A stretch of 28,369 bases of DNA, taken from positions 1 through 28,369 of the forward strand of contig MPUH01000955.1 of the NCBI GenBank assembly GCA_001970955.1. The letters are read 5' to 3'. This DNA comes from Stentor coeruleus (Eukaryota; Ciliophora; Heterotrichea; Heterotrichida; Stentoridae). The notes beneath the pieces are model-generated. The model was not told the DNA's origin and searched no databases. It was given only the letters and a program-made list of their open reading frames with translations. Of this stretch, positions 9,721 through 20,409 are shown one piece after another (position 1 is the stretch's first letter; each line of letters opens with the position of its first letter). The translations under genes and the position numbers were made by a program.

Positions 9721-11067
9721 CTAAAAGCCCATTCCTGAAACAACTTCTTCAACTCTATTATGTAGTTCCACAATCTTTCCCACTCCAACAACTTTCCCAC
9801 CCAACACCAAAGAGAATTTACTCAAACAATCCCAACCTTTACTACAATTCTCAGCACAAACCGAATTATTAACTTGAATAACAACCATTGCTTTTTGATC
9901 AGACCTAATATTATTAGTCTTAACCTTAGCTTTAGTTTCTATATCAGTAACAGAAATAATTTCAACAACTGTACAATCATCAATAACACTATGCAAATGT
10001 ATCTGAAAACCAAATCCTGGATTTACAACATTTTGCTCCAAATTAAAAAATATAACCTCAGCCCTAAACTCTTTAGCAACAACACTTAATTCCAACATTT
10101 CACACAATACTAAACCTAAACTCCTTCCTTCAACAGGAGTTTTTAATGTTATCCTAACAATCTCCCCAGCATTTGCTTTTTCTATATCCCCACCTTTAAT
10201 ATCTTTTATATTTACTATATCAACTCTTTGATTATTTGGTAATATCATAGCTTTAGTATTACAAGTAAAATTACCTGAGAGAACTTTACCTAGATATCCA
10301 TCATTAGAATTTCCATTTATAGCAAATATAGGAACTTTTACACCTTTTTCTATTTTTTTTTGTGGGATTTCCAAAGTATCAAGCACTTGAAATAATGTTT
10401 TTCCACTATACCAAGGTGCAGAGTCTTTTGATATTCTTTGTGTTATATTGATATTCCCACCAATAGGTACACAAAGTGTATCAATAACCCCACATTTATC
10501 TAATATTCTTCTAACTTCAATAACTGATGTATTATATAAATCATGATCCCAATTAATTTGATCAACATGAGTTAATGCAACGATAAGCCGACCATTAAGA
10601 TAATTTTTAAGTAGAATTCCTAGTTCTTTTAAATGTGGTTCACGAATTTCTAATACATTTATAGCTAAAATACTATAGTCTGTTATGGAAATTGGGAGGA
10701 TTTGAGATTCAAGTGATCCTGCTGTGTCGATAAAGATGTATTTTCTTGGCTTTGTATCTTTGGTAAAGATTTGGCAATTGTTGAAGTGCGAAATATGGGC
10801 GCTTCCTGATAAAGTTACTGCAAGAGTTGTTTTACCTGAACTGTTTGACCCGATTATGGATATTGAGAGGGGATCTTTGGTGTTTTGATGCTTTTTTTCA
10901 TCAGTGTGAATTTTCTTTTTCTTGTGTTGCTGTTTTTTGTTATAGGGCTTTTTCTTGTCTTCAGGTTTTTTGTGCTCTTCCTGTTTAGGGGTGAAATCTG
11001 TAATTCCTGAAGGGACAAAATCCTGAGCATCCACGTTCCAAAAAGTAGCCTTTGATTCAGACTCCAT
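9721..11067 (-). CDS. Divergent eRF3/HBS1-type translational GTPase with PAM2 motif
   Basis: A 448-residue protein with the domain order of eRF3/HBS1: a short N-terminal extension, a G domain and two beta-barrels. Residues 10-19 (WNVDAQDFVP) fit the PAM2 consensus (LNxxAxxFxP) that binds the MLLE domain of poly(A)-binding protein, with Trp in place of Leu. PAM2 is a feature of eRF3, not of HBS1. A Lys-rich linker follows (31-60). The P-loop GSNSSGKT is at 73-80. The G3 motif is DTAGS at 114-118, so the catalytic His of the usual DxxGH is Ser. The G4 motif is THVD (166-169) instead of NKxD. The switch I region is much shorter than in eEF1A relatives. WYSGKTL near 219 matches the PWY-G element of eRF3/HBS1. 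The barrels contain FRAEVIFFN and LGGKVVGVGKI. Nucleotide binding is plausible, but normal GTP hydrolysis is doubtful. Likely a divergent paralogue rather than the main eRF3. It ends in TAG. Confidence 0.72.
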   Translation of the reverse strand: MESESKATFWNVDAQDFVPSGITDFTPKQEEHKKPEDKKKPYNKKQQHKKKKIHTDEKKHQNTKDPLSISIIGSNSSGKTTLAVTLSGSAHISHFNNCQIFTKDTKPRKYIFIDTAGSLESQILPISITDYSILAINVLEIREPHLKELGILLKNYLNGRLIVALTHVDQINWDHDLYNTSVIEVRRILDKCGVIDTLCVPIGGNINITQRISKDSAPWYSGKTLFQVLDTLEIPQKKIEKGVKVPIFAINGNSNDGYLGKVLSGNFTCNTKAMILPNNQRVDIVNIKDIKGGDIEKANAGEIVRITLKTPVEGRSLGLVLCEMLELSVVAKEFRAEVIFFNLEQNVVNPGFGFQIHLHSVIDDCTVVEIISVTDIETKAKVKTNNIRSDQKAMVVIQVNNSVCAENCSKGWDCLSKFSLVLGGKVVGVGKIVELHNRVEEVVSGMGF

Positions 11068-11251
11068 TTACTTTAATCTAAAAAAAATAGTTTCCATATT
11101 TCCATATATAATAAAATAACGAATATCAGTCTAAAAAATACCAACACCCATAATACTCTTTTTATAAACTAAATCCTTTATTATTTTAACCCAACTCCTA
11201 TCATCTTAATCTCCTTAAAATCCTATCAATGAAAAACTAAAATCTATTATC

Positions 11252-12748
<1,497 letters not shown>

Positions 12749-13040
12749 TTATTATTGTCCAATATTAGGGTTTAGAATAAGAACCTGAAGATTTTGATAA
12801 GAATGCAGAGATGTGCTTTGAGAAAATATATTTGGTGAGGATAATAAAAATGAGGTGTTGAAAATTTATTGTTGTTAAAAGTTTGTGAAGAGTTGGTTTA
12901 GGCTTAGGATTATGTGGATGTTAGATGATTATTAGAGATGTAGAATTTATATGATGATACAGGAAAAATGATAATAAAAAGTCATATTTTTGTCTTGTAC
13001 ATTATACAGATGATTCAACTTAAGTATATAAACTAAATTA

Positions 13041-15299
13041 TCAGAAAATATTACCAAAAGACACTCTACTCGTCCGTGGTCCCGGTTCTGGAGTTTCACT
13101 CAAATCTATTTGTGCTGAGTCCAACAACGATATTTTCTGCACATGTCCTTCAGTTATTTCTGCCAAAACTTCACTATCACTAATAATTTCACTTATATTC
13201 ATATTACTCTCAGTCTGTACCCCATATGTTTCTAAAATCTCCTCTAATTCATCAATATGTATACAAACAACCCTAGCTTCAGGGTCATACTGTAAAGCTT
13301 CTAACAAAACAAGAAGATTCTCTTTAGGTATCTCTTCTATTTTCAAACTATTCAACCCTTTTATAAAATCCTCTGCAACAATAAACCCATTTTCATCATG
13401 AGGAAAAGTTTCTCTAGCATTTTTTCTTAACTCAATCATCCTAGACGATATCTGATCTAAATAATTCTGCACAAGTCCCGTCTTAGCATCTTCTGGAGCT
13501 ATAGAATCCTGTGATCCAGAATAAGCTTGTATAAATTGTTTATAAGGTACAGAATTAAGCTCCATATTATGTGAATAAAACAATACAAGAAGATAATCTT
13601 TGATTCTTTCGGTCACAGTGATTTTTTGTCCTTCTAAGCATTCGAAAAAGCATTTTACTGTGACAACACTTTTGTCTTCTTGGTCAATATTTGTACAGTA
13701 TTTATAAATATAATCTTTATATTTACCAACAAGAGAAAGAAGGTAAGCGTCGAAATTTTCTTCATCTTTAGCTGTGAAAACTTCCCAGTCTTGTATTGAT
13801 GCATAGAATTTATCAATAAAAGTAGAATATGATTGGGTTTTAGAGTTACTGAAAAGATACTCGACCATGATACTAGCTTGTTTTCTAGTGAAGTCAAAAG
13901 GGGAATTTGTGAAGAGGAGGACAATTTCTTGACTGTGAATTGATTTAGATGATGATACCCCAGCGCCAATAAGGGCTTCTATGAGATTTTCTTTTGGGAT
14001 TCTATGGAGTTGCATGCGTAAAGACAGGTGTTCAAAGAGTTCAAGGGTTTTTGAAGACTTGCCTTCTAGGGAAAACTCAGAAAAATCGTAAGTGTTGAAG
14101 TAGTCTACAAGTCTTTTTATTGAAATCTTGCTTGAGTTTTCACTTTTCACATATGGTAAAAGCCCTTCAATACTTTCTTGGGTTATGCTATTATCAAAGT
14201 TTTGCATTGCAGTTAATAAATCTTTAGTTTCTAAGTATAAATTATTCCCTGGACTAAGCTTTGTCAGGTATTCTTGAATGTTTAACTGGGTTTTTTTTGT
14301 GATTTCATATAAGACTGTTAAACAAAGAGGTGGGGTAATTTTTGACTTTTTTTTCTGCCTTAGGGATTTTAGTTCTCGGCATAGATTTTCTATTAAAATA
14401 TTCGCTTCTTCAAGTTTGATTTTTTCAACAGATAAAAGTTTTTGTGTGTCATGGTCTTTTTTTTTAAGGCTTTCGATTTCTTGGTTGTGCTTTTGATCTT
14501 TTTTCGAGAGTTTTTTTTTCAAAACTTCAAGTTCTTTGGATAGCTTAGAAAATTCTTCCTGATATTTGGAAGTTTTTGAACCTTTTGTAGAGGATTCAGA
14601 CTTGAGTTTGTCTTTGAGTTTTTGGATTTCTTTGTTGTTTTCTTCTATGATTTTTAGTAGGGATACAGTTTTAAGGTCATTTAATTCGGTATTTTGGATT
14701 GTAGAGTCTTCTTCTTCTTTTTCTTTTATAACTTCTTCTAGGTAATGTCTTAGTCTTGTACATTCATCCATATATGCTTTAACTTCTAATTCCATTTCGA
14801 CGAATTTTGTTAGTTTCATATTTTGCTTCTGTTTTAGGATTTCTTGGTTTTTGGATTGGACTTCTGATCTTAAATCTTTTATGTTCTGTTTCAAAAGTTT
14901 TACAAGATATCTGTTGCAAGTTGAACTAGATGATTGAGTTATTTCTTCTTTTTTTTGTACTTCTCTTTCAAGCTGTGTTATTTTTGCTTTGTGTTTTGTC
15001 AACAATTCTTGCAAGTCATTAATTTTGACTTTCAGAGCCATGTTTTCGATGTAAAGGCGCTCTTTTTCTACTGAAATTTTGGTCGGCCGAAGTTTGGAGA
15101 GCATAGGAGAGTATCGCTCTTTTGATAGTATTTTGCGGGGTTTTGGGGTTGGGTTTCTTTGTAAACCTGCCCAAGCATTACCAGGCTCAATAACATGTGA
15201 CTTAATAGCAGTTGGTTTTGTATGCACTTCCGCTTCTCCTTTGATATAAAAGGGAGATTTGGAACTGTCTCTAGGCTTAGGAGTAAGAGTGCTTGACAT
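13041..15299 (-). CDS. Long coiled-coil protein with EF-hand-like helical C-half
   Basis: A 752-residue protein that I do not recognise. Residues 1-75 are basic and Pro/Ser-rich. About 78-310 is a long heptad-rich coiled coil with many Lys/Glu. The C-terminal half (about 325-720) is a series of alpha-helical pairs of EF-hand-like spacing, but I see no canonical calcium-binding DxDxDG loop. Proteins of this build in ciliates often belong to the cortex or basal bodies, but no function should be assigned. It is divergently paired with the gene at 15454, 154 bp apart. It is the only gene here that ends in TGA, and the next codon is TAA. Confidence 0.8.
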   Translation of the reverse strand: MSSTLTPKPRDSSKSPFYIKGEAEVHTKPTAIKSHVIEPGNAWAGLQRNPTPKPRKILSKERYSPMLSKLRPTKISVEKERLYIENMALKVKINDLQELLTKHKAKITQLEREVQKKEEITQSSSSTCNRYLVKLLKQNIKDLRSEVQSKNQEILKQKQNMKLTKFVEMELEVKAYMDECTRLRHYLEEVIKEKEEEDSTIQNTELNDLKTVSLLKIIEENNKEIQKLKDKLKSESSTKGSKTSKYQEEFSKLSKELEVLKKKLSKKDQKHNQEIESLKKKDHDTQKLLSVEKIKLEEANILIENLCRELKSLRQKKKSKITPPLCLTVLYEITKKTQLNIQEYLTKLSPGNNLYLETKDLLTAMQNFDNSITQESIEGLLPYVKSENSSKISIKRLVDYFNTYDFSEFSLEGKSSKTLELFEHLSLRMQLHRIPKENLIEALIGAGVSSSKSIHSQEIVLLFTNSPFDFTRKQASIMVEYLFSNSKTQSYSTFIDKFYASIQDWEVFTAKDEENFDAYLLSLVGKYKDYIYKYCTNIDQEDKSVVTVKCFFECLEGQKITVTERIKDYLLVLFYSHNMELNSVPYKQFIQAYSGSQDSIAPEDAKTGLVQNYLDQISSRMIELRKNARETFPHDENGFIVAEDFIKGLNSLKIEEIPKENLLVLLEALQYDPEARVVCIHIDELEEILETYGVQTESNMNISEIISDSEVLAEITEGHVQKISLLDSAQIDLSETPEPGPRTSRVSFGNIF

Positions 15300-15453
15300 T
15301 TAAGTGTTGAATAATAAAACAATTTCATATCTTAAATAAAGTGTTTATGCAGGGATGGTCTTTTTATACTATTTAAATTTTAAAGAAATAATTATAGCTG
15401 ACACATAAGGAAAAATAACAGTGTATACAAATGGAGAAAATAGAAAATAACAA

Positions 15454-16119
15454 ATGAATAATTGTTTTTGCTATAAGCGTCCAACACCTAACACTTTTAA
15501 AGCTGTTCCTTTGCAGGCATCACTTAAAATTGATATCAAGCCGATTAGGGTTTTAAAAAAATGCAAAGTCTCAGAACTACGTGAAATTACCCTAGGTAAT
15601 AGCTTCCACCGACGGTCTTTTTCCACAACCTCACAAAAAACTACCCTTGAAGCATCTTCAAGCCCAACTCCACCTCCAACTCTTACAATAAAATCAAAAT
15701 TCATTGATATTCTAAATGCAGCTAATTGTTATTTTGAGGAAGAACAAAAAAACCCAATAACTTTCCCACCATGTGAACTTGATCTTCTTAATAAAAACCT
15801 AAGCGTAACTCTTAAAAAAAATACTGAATTAAACAAAACAATTGAAGATTTACAAAAAGAATATAACGAAATGTGTAGCTATATTGAAGAACAGAAACAA
15901 AAAAAGAAAACTTTTGATGTATCAATACAAACACTTAAATCAATAAATGAAAGACTTGATAATGATATTGCTCAAGCAATGTCAACTTTTAAGAGTATAA
16001 AAGATAGTTCATTGCATTCTATTTGGAATGAAGCTAGGACACAAAAATTATCTCCAATGCCTATCAAATACAAGCCAATAAGTAATAGAATGCATAGATC
16101 ATATTCAGTAAATAATTAG
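15454..16119 (+). CDS. Small coiled-coil protein, function unknown
   Basis: A 221-residue protein that I do not recognise. The N-terminus has two early cysteines (MNNCFCYK). A Ser/Thr/Pro-rich stretch spans about 50-78, and a coiled coil follows at about 105-185 (LNKTIEDLQKEYNEMCSYIE). The C-terminus is basic. It shares a 154-bp divergent upstream region with the long coiled-coil gene on the minus strand, so co-expression is possible. It ends in TAG. Confidence 0.7.
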   Translation: MNNCFCYKRPTPNTFKAVPLQASLKIDIKPIRVLKKCKVSELREITLGNSFHRRSFSTTSQKTTLEASSSPTPPPTLTIKSKFIDILNAANCYFEEEQKNPITFPPCELDLLNKNLSVTLKKNTELNKTIEDLQKEYNEMCSYIEEQKQKKKTFDVSIQTLKSINERLDNDIAQAMSTFKSIKDSSLHSIWNEARTQKLSPMPIKYKPISNRMHRSYSVNN

Positions 16120-16403
16120 AAAGACTATTTTTATAAATGAATAAAAAATCAAATATACGCATTATAATTATTATGAATATAATCATAAAATATATCTTAA
16201 ACAAACAAAAAATAACCTATACTAAAAACATACCCTTTTTAAAAACCTTAATCAATCTACTTAATAAATTATAACATATTAACTTATATCATATCTTTAT
16301 AATCTTATATCTAATAACTTATCTATTAAATCTTACTAAATGCCTTGTTGATATAAAAAAAATTATATCAAAACCATAATGGGGTTAGTTAAAAATAGCA
16401 TAA

Positions 16404-17621
16404 ATGGAAAGTTCGATTCCAGATGAAGTTTATCGCTATTGGCCAACTGGTGAAAAAGTATACAAAGGTTCAGATAAAACAATTGTCAGGTATATTTTCT
16501 ATGAAATCGAGTTTACTGATTTTGAATTAGAGAAACTAGAAGAGTTTAAGAAATATCTCAAACTTCAAGGGATATTATCAATACCATTATCGTCTGAGGA
16601 ACTAATCCGAACACTTATTGGGTGTAAGTTCAATTATAAAAAATCATTTGATGCAATGAATGCTGCTATAGTCTGGAGAAGGGAGACTTTACCCAACAGC
16701 TACGATTCCCTTTATCCAAAAGTTTTATCTTTATTAAACTCCGGGGCAATCTACATTCATGGCCGAGATCATCGTTACCGTCCTCTAATAATCCTAAACG
16801 CAGGGAATTTGGATTTAGAAAAGTATTCATCTGAGGATTATGGGAATTTAATATGTTTTCTTCTTGAATATACTGTAAAAAACCTTATGGTTCCTGGTCA
16901 TGTAGAAAACTGGATTATAATAACTGATCTAAACAAACAATCTTTACATAGACTTCCTATGAATGAATTAAAGTCAATAATAAAAATTTTACAAGACAAT
17001 TTTAGATGCAGAATGATAGTTAATTATATAGTCAATTCTCCAAGAACTTTAAAGTTCATATGGACAGTACTTAAAGGGTTTATTGAGCATCATACTGTTG
17101 AAAAAATTAGGATTTTACAAGAAAGTATCCCTTTAGAAATGAAAACCCACTTTGCTTTACATCAATATGAAATAAAATATGGAGGCACTGCACCTAATGC
17201 TACACAGTTCTGGCCACCAATATTACCCCCAGAACCATTTGAGGCTGAGCATGAAGTTAAAGGTGCCCATTTATCTAAAAATAATTCGATTGCAATTGAA
17301 GAAAGGGAAAAAAATGAAGATATTTTTTTTTCGTGTGCGAGGAATTCTTTAGAAAGCTTTTATAGTTTTACTGAGAATCCGGATAATGTTTATAGAGGGA
17401 CAATTTATTCTGATGCTATTGGTCATGAAGAAAGACAGAGTAAAAAGTTTATGCCTAGTTCGATTAATACAGACCCTGGGGTTGATAGAGAAGATTCTAT
17501 TAGTCAGACGAAGTATGAAAAACAGAATAGTGTGTCGAGTTATATGATGATTAATGATTTTCCTAGTGGGGATTTCGAGCCGAGGAAGAAAAAATGTTGT
17601 GAGAGATGCACTGCGTTTTAA
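16404..17621 (+). CDS. Sec14-like CRAL-TRIO lipid-transfer protein with CaaX tail
   Basis: A 405-residue protein. Residues about 107-265 form a CRAL-TRIO domain: GRDHRYRPLII (120-130), an IIITDLN strand (171-177), the NSPRTLKFIWTVLKGFI gate helix (211-227) and the closing KYGGTAPN (258-265) of the Sec14 family. These proteins exchange phosphatidylinositol, phosphatidylcholine or other lipids and tune phosphoinositide signalling. The preceding helices (about 40-95) correspond to the CRAL-TRIO N-terminal region. A low-complexity tail of about 135 residues ends in RKKKCCERCTAF: a basic patch, a Cys pair and a C-terminal CTAF that fits a CaaX prenylation box. Membrane anchoring is inferred. It ends in TAA. 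Confidence 0.85.
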   Translation: MESSIPDEVYRYWPTGEKVYKGSDKTIVRYIFYEIEFTDFELEKLEEFKKYLKLQGILSIPLSSEELIRTLIGCKFNYKKSFDAMNAAIVWRRETLPNSYDSLYPKVLSLLNSGAIYIHGRDHRYRPLIILNAGNLDLEKYSSEDYGNLICFLLEYTVKNLMVPGHVENWIIITDLNKQSLHRLPMNELKSIIKILQDNFRCRMIVNYIVNSPRTLKFIWTVLKGFIEHHTVEKIRILQESIPLEMKTHFALHQYEIKYGGTAPNATQFWPPILPPEPFEAEHEVKGAHLSKNNSIAIEEREKNEDIFFSCARNSLESFYSFTENPDNVYRGTIYSDAIGHEERQSKKFMPSSINTDPGVDREDSISQTKYEKQNSVSSYMMINDFPSGDFEPRKKKCCERCTAF

Positions 17622-17764
17622 GTTTTTTTGAGTAAGATAATACTATAAGTTGATTTTTTATTAACAGTTATAAGGTTGTGTATAAATATTTTATGTTTTA
17701 GCTAAGAAATTATAGATTTAAACACAATTTCAACACTCACTATCATAGTTTTTAACTAAAAAAA

Positions 17765-18409
17765 TTAGTTTTCTAGCTGATTTACTTCAGACATCTCTGA
17801 CTCAATAAATTTCTTCCCCTTTTTCCTATTTTCTTGATTTTCTGCAATTTTCCTTTTCACTAACTTAATTGTTTCCAAAGATATAATACTAACAACTGGA
17901 AGACATGAAAGAAGTCCATAGGTTAAGAAATTTTTAAAGTTCAAACCAGGGTATATAGGAACACCTGATGATAATGTTACAGATAAATTGACCATAGTAT
18001 ATACGAAAATGATTACAAAAGGGTAAAAGTAATATTTTCTCATAAAATTACATGAATTGAATAAACTATCAATGACAGTCAAAAATATTGGAAGGAAGTG
18101 GATTTGTAAATTAAGCCATAATTCTGTCTTGAAAATCGGATATAAATAAGTCCAATAAATGATAGTTACAGTCCAATTACAAGGCCAAATAGTGGTGAAT
18201 AGAATATCAGATATTGTTTTAGAGTTCCATACAAAATTAGTTGGCAGAACTGATGCGAAATAAAAAAATGTGATTGTTACACCCCAATTCGTGAAATAAT
18301 ATAGAGATACAGGCAAATATCTGCATACCTGCGTTAAAAAAACAAAAGTCATTGCAATAAAACTTGTTATCCTAAAGGTTTTCAATGCCAAATGTCTTGA
18401 TGTTTTCAT
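17765..18409 (-). CDS. AIG1/ADTRP-like multi-pass membrane protein, copy 1
   Basis: A 214-residue protein with about six hydrophobic helices and a basic cytosolic tail. First gene (lowest coordinates) of a three-member tandem family. Shared marks are FTNWGVTITFFYF (Thr40), an NWTVTIIYW helix, IHFLPIFLT (His104) and PIYPGLNF. The Thr-and-His pair in this layout is what AIG1 and ADTRP use to hydrolyse fatty-acid esters of hydroxy fatty acids (human AIG1 T43 and H134). The loop between the two residues is shorter here (64 residues). A membrane lipid hydrolase role is inferred from family knowledge and is not certain. It ends in TAA. Confidence 0.65.
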   Translation of the reverse strand: MKTSRHLALKTFRITSFIAMTFVFLTQVCRYLPVSLYYFTNWGVTITFFYFASVLPTNFVWNSKTISDILFTTIWPCNWTVTIIYWTYLYPIFKTELWLNLQIHFLPIFLTVIDSLFNSCNFMRKYYFYPFVIIFVYTMVNLSVTLSSGVPIYPGLNFKNFLTYGLLSCLPVVSIISLETIKLVKRKIAENQENRKKGKKFIESEMSEVNQLEN

Positions 18410-18527
18410 TTTTATATCATGGATAATATGTAAAGATATAAACTATTATATGATAATAGCCTGAACTCATCTAAAAAAATGCATTTATAACAAAATCAAA
18501 AAATAATCTAATAAACTAATACTAAAC

Positions 18528-19175
18528 CTAAGGACTATTTATCAAATTATATCTTCGAACTTTAGTTTCAGGTATTTCAACATCATTTTCCCTTAATGTT
18601 TTTTTATTATCTTGAGTAATCTTATTTTTTATAACCCTTCCTATCTCTAGAACTATTATTGATATAACAATACTAGCAATTATCACATAAACAATAAAAA
18701 TACTAGAAAAATCTATACCAGGATATATCCCTTCCCCATTAACTAAAGTTGTTATACAATAAAGTATAAAATAAGCTAACATAACAAAATATAATGATTT
18801 ATAATGTTTACGCTTAAGTTTTGCATCATTGAATGGGAATTCAATTGCTGTAAAAAATATCGGGAATGTATGGAAAATAATTCGTAAATAAACTGGAGTT
18901 GGATCAATAGAAAATAATATAGACCAATATACTAAGGTTATAATCCAATTGAGTCCCCATAAAATCGCATAATGTCTTGAAAGGAATTTCTTTTTTTGTT
19001 TGCTATTTCGTATAAAAAGTCCTATAAAAAAGTAACAATTTGTCAAGAAAAAACCCCAAACTGTAAGGAAGAATAATGAGCCTGGGATCCATGGAATCAG
19101 AACTATTATAGTAACAGGTGTCAAAGCTAATATTGCTGATATTCGGATTATCTTAATGATTAACTCTTTTGACAT
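18528..19175 (-). CDS. AIG1/ADTRP-like multi-pass membrane protein, copy 2
   Basis: A 215-residue paralogue of both neighbours. FLTVWGFFLTNCYF holds the candidate nucleophile Thr38, and FHTFPIFFTAIEF holds His102, exactly 64 residues later as in the other two copies. GIYPGIDF is the shared loop before the last helices, and the C-terminal tail is charged. Only 47 bp separate its start from the stop of copy 3, so the genes are packed tightly, each probably with its own tiny promoter (TATAATA just before the ATG on the minus strand). It ends in TAG. Confidence 0.65.
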   Translation of the reverse strand: MSKELIIKIIRISAILALTPVTIIVLIPWIPGSLFFLTVWGFFLTNCYFFIGLFIRNSKQKKKFLSRHYAILWGLNWIITLVYWSILFSIDPTPVYLRIIFHTFPIFFTAIEFPFNDAKLKRKHYKSLYFVMLAYFILYCITTLVNGEGIYPGIDFSSIFIVYVIIASIVISIIVLEIGRVIKNKITQDNKKTLRENDVEIPETKVRRYNLINSP

Positions 19176-19222
19176 ATATTATAATGAAAATAATGCTAAT
19201 TAATTAGAGTATTTCTTTGATA

Positions 19223-19876
19223 TTATTGAACAGTACTTGTATCCATATTGTTAAATACTAATTGTTCTCCAAATGTAGAATTGTTTTCTCTTGTCTTATT
19301 TCTCCAATACCTATTAACCTTTATTTTCAGAAGCCTTCCGATTTCTAATGATGAAGCAAATATTATAAGTACTACAATTAAAATGATGTAAGTTATAGCA
19401 TTAACATAGTTTATCCCTGGGTAAATTGTACTTTTTGTTACTTCAGTTGTAATTATATTAAGGATAAAGTATAATAATTCAATAATAGCTGGGATTAAAT
19501 AATACTTTCTTAGTATTTGAAAATCATTAAGACAGAATTCTCCTATAGTAAAAATTAGAGGTAGGCCATGGAAAAGGAAAGTCACATAAACATTATCAGT
19601 GATTAAAGGGAAAATATAGCACCAGTAAATTATGGTAATTGTCCAATTAATTGTCCAAAGTCCTGTGAAAAGAGCTTCTGTTGCGAGTCGAAGTTTTTGG
19701 TTGCGAGAAAGACATACTGCTAAGATAAAGTATATTGTAGTAATAATAACACCCCATATGGTCAAATAGAGAAAGGCTATTTCTATTGCAAAAATAAGAA
19801 CCAGAACTGAAAACAGAAAGAAAAATATGCTTCCTGCAATTCTTAGTATATGCAAACCTTTTTCTCTATTCAGCAT
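19223..19876 (-). CDS. AIG1/ADTRP-like multi-pass membrane protein, copy 3
   Basis: A 217-residue third paralogue. YLTIWGVIITTIYF carries Thr39, LFHGLPLIFTIGEF carries His103, and TIYPGINY is the shared loop. The hydrophobic profile again gives about six membrane helices, then a short basic and polar tail. It is divergent from the small membrane protein at 19925, with only 48 bp between the two start codons. It ends in TAA. Confidence 0.65.
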   Translation of the reverse strand: MLNREKGLHILRIAGSIFFFLFSVLVLIFAIEIAFLYLTIWGVIITTIYFILAVCLSRNQKLRLATEALFTGLWTINWTITIIYWCYIFPLITDNVYVTFLFHGLPLIFTIGEFCLNDFQILRKYYLIPAIIELLYFILNIITTEVTKSTIYPGINYVNAITYIILIVVLIIFASSLEIGRLLKIKVNRYWRNKTRENNSTFGEQLVFNNMDTSTVQ

Positions 19877-19924
19877 ATTTATTATGATCTCTAAATAAAA
19901 AATTCACTAATTTTTTTTTTATAA
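19877..19924. promoter_or_regulatory. 48-bp divergent promoter region
   Basis: This 48-bp gap separates the start codons of two divergent genes, so it must hold both 5' UTRs and both core promoters. On the minus side the near-consensus CATAATAA lies 2-3 nt before the ATG. On the plus side a T run followed by TATAA abuts the ATG. Confidence 0.45.
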
Positions 19925-20347
19925 ATGACAAGTGTTGTACTAGGAATTTCAAGGCTTTTTCATATTGGAGCTGCGTGTTTTATTATAGGGAATTCATTTG
20001 CTGATGTTATGTGGGGACAAAAAAGTACAGACGTAAACTATTTGGCTGCATATTTGACTTGTTACGTCTTGTTACTGATTTCTGGTATAATTAGCTTAGT
20101 TTTTACCAAACCTGGAAAAATTTTCCAAAAATTTGACCAAAGGGTTTGGGTTGCATTGATGTATGTGAAGTTTGTATTATGGCTATTATTCATACCAATT
20201 CCAGATTGGATCGCTGCAAGTGTTGGTGGGTCTTTTCCAAGGATCCAATTCAACGGTGCACTTATTTTTGTAATGCTGATAATCAGTGTTGCATCAAAAT
20301 TATTCAGAGAAAAACACAAACTTTATCCATCAGGACGTTTACTATAA
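19925..20347 (+). CDS. Small four-helix membrane protein
   Basis: A 140-residue protein with four predicted membrane helices at about 5-25, 41-60, 76-95 and 108-123. Helix 1 contains RLFHIGAACFIIG with a buried His, and RVWVALMYVKF has a conserved-looking W and K. It resembles small bacterial and eukaryotic four-helix proteins with a His in helix 1 (CopD- or TMEM205-like), but I cannot assign it to a family with confidence. A basic tail (KLFREKHKLYPSGR) suggests a cytosolic C-terminus. It ends in TAA. Confidence 0.7.
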   Translation: MTSVVLGISRLFHIGAACFIIGNSFADVMWGQKSTDVNYLAAYLTCYVLLLISGIISLVFTKPGKIFQKFDQRVWVALMYVKFVLWLLFIPIPDWIAASVGGSFPRIQFNGALIFVMLIISVASKLFREKHKLYPSGRLL

Positions 20348-20409
20348 GTTTAAAATATTAGTAAATTTTATCCTTAGATTTGTCATATAAAAACACAAAT
20401 AACTATTAT

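Noticed and set aside
16405..16420. tRNA T-arm-like GTTCGATTCC
   Set aside because: It lies in the first codons of the Sec14-like gene, and no acceptor, D or anticodon arms surround it.
20085..20099. Possible 15-nt intron GTATAATTAGCTTAG in the small membrane protein gene
   Set aside because: Removing it shortens a well-formed membrane helix, and there is G, not A, at the expected branch position; coding is the better reading.
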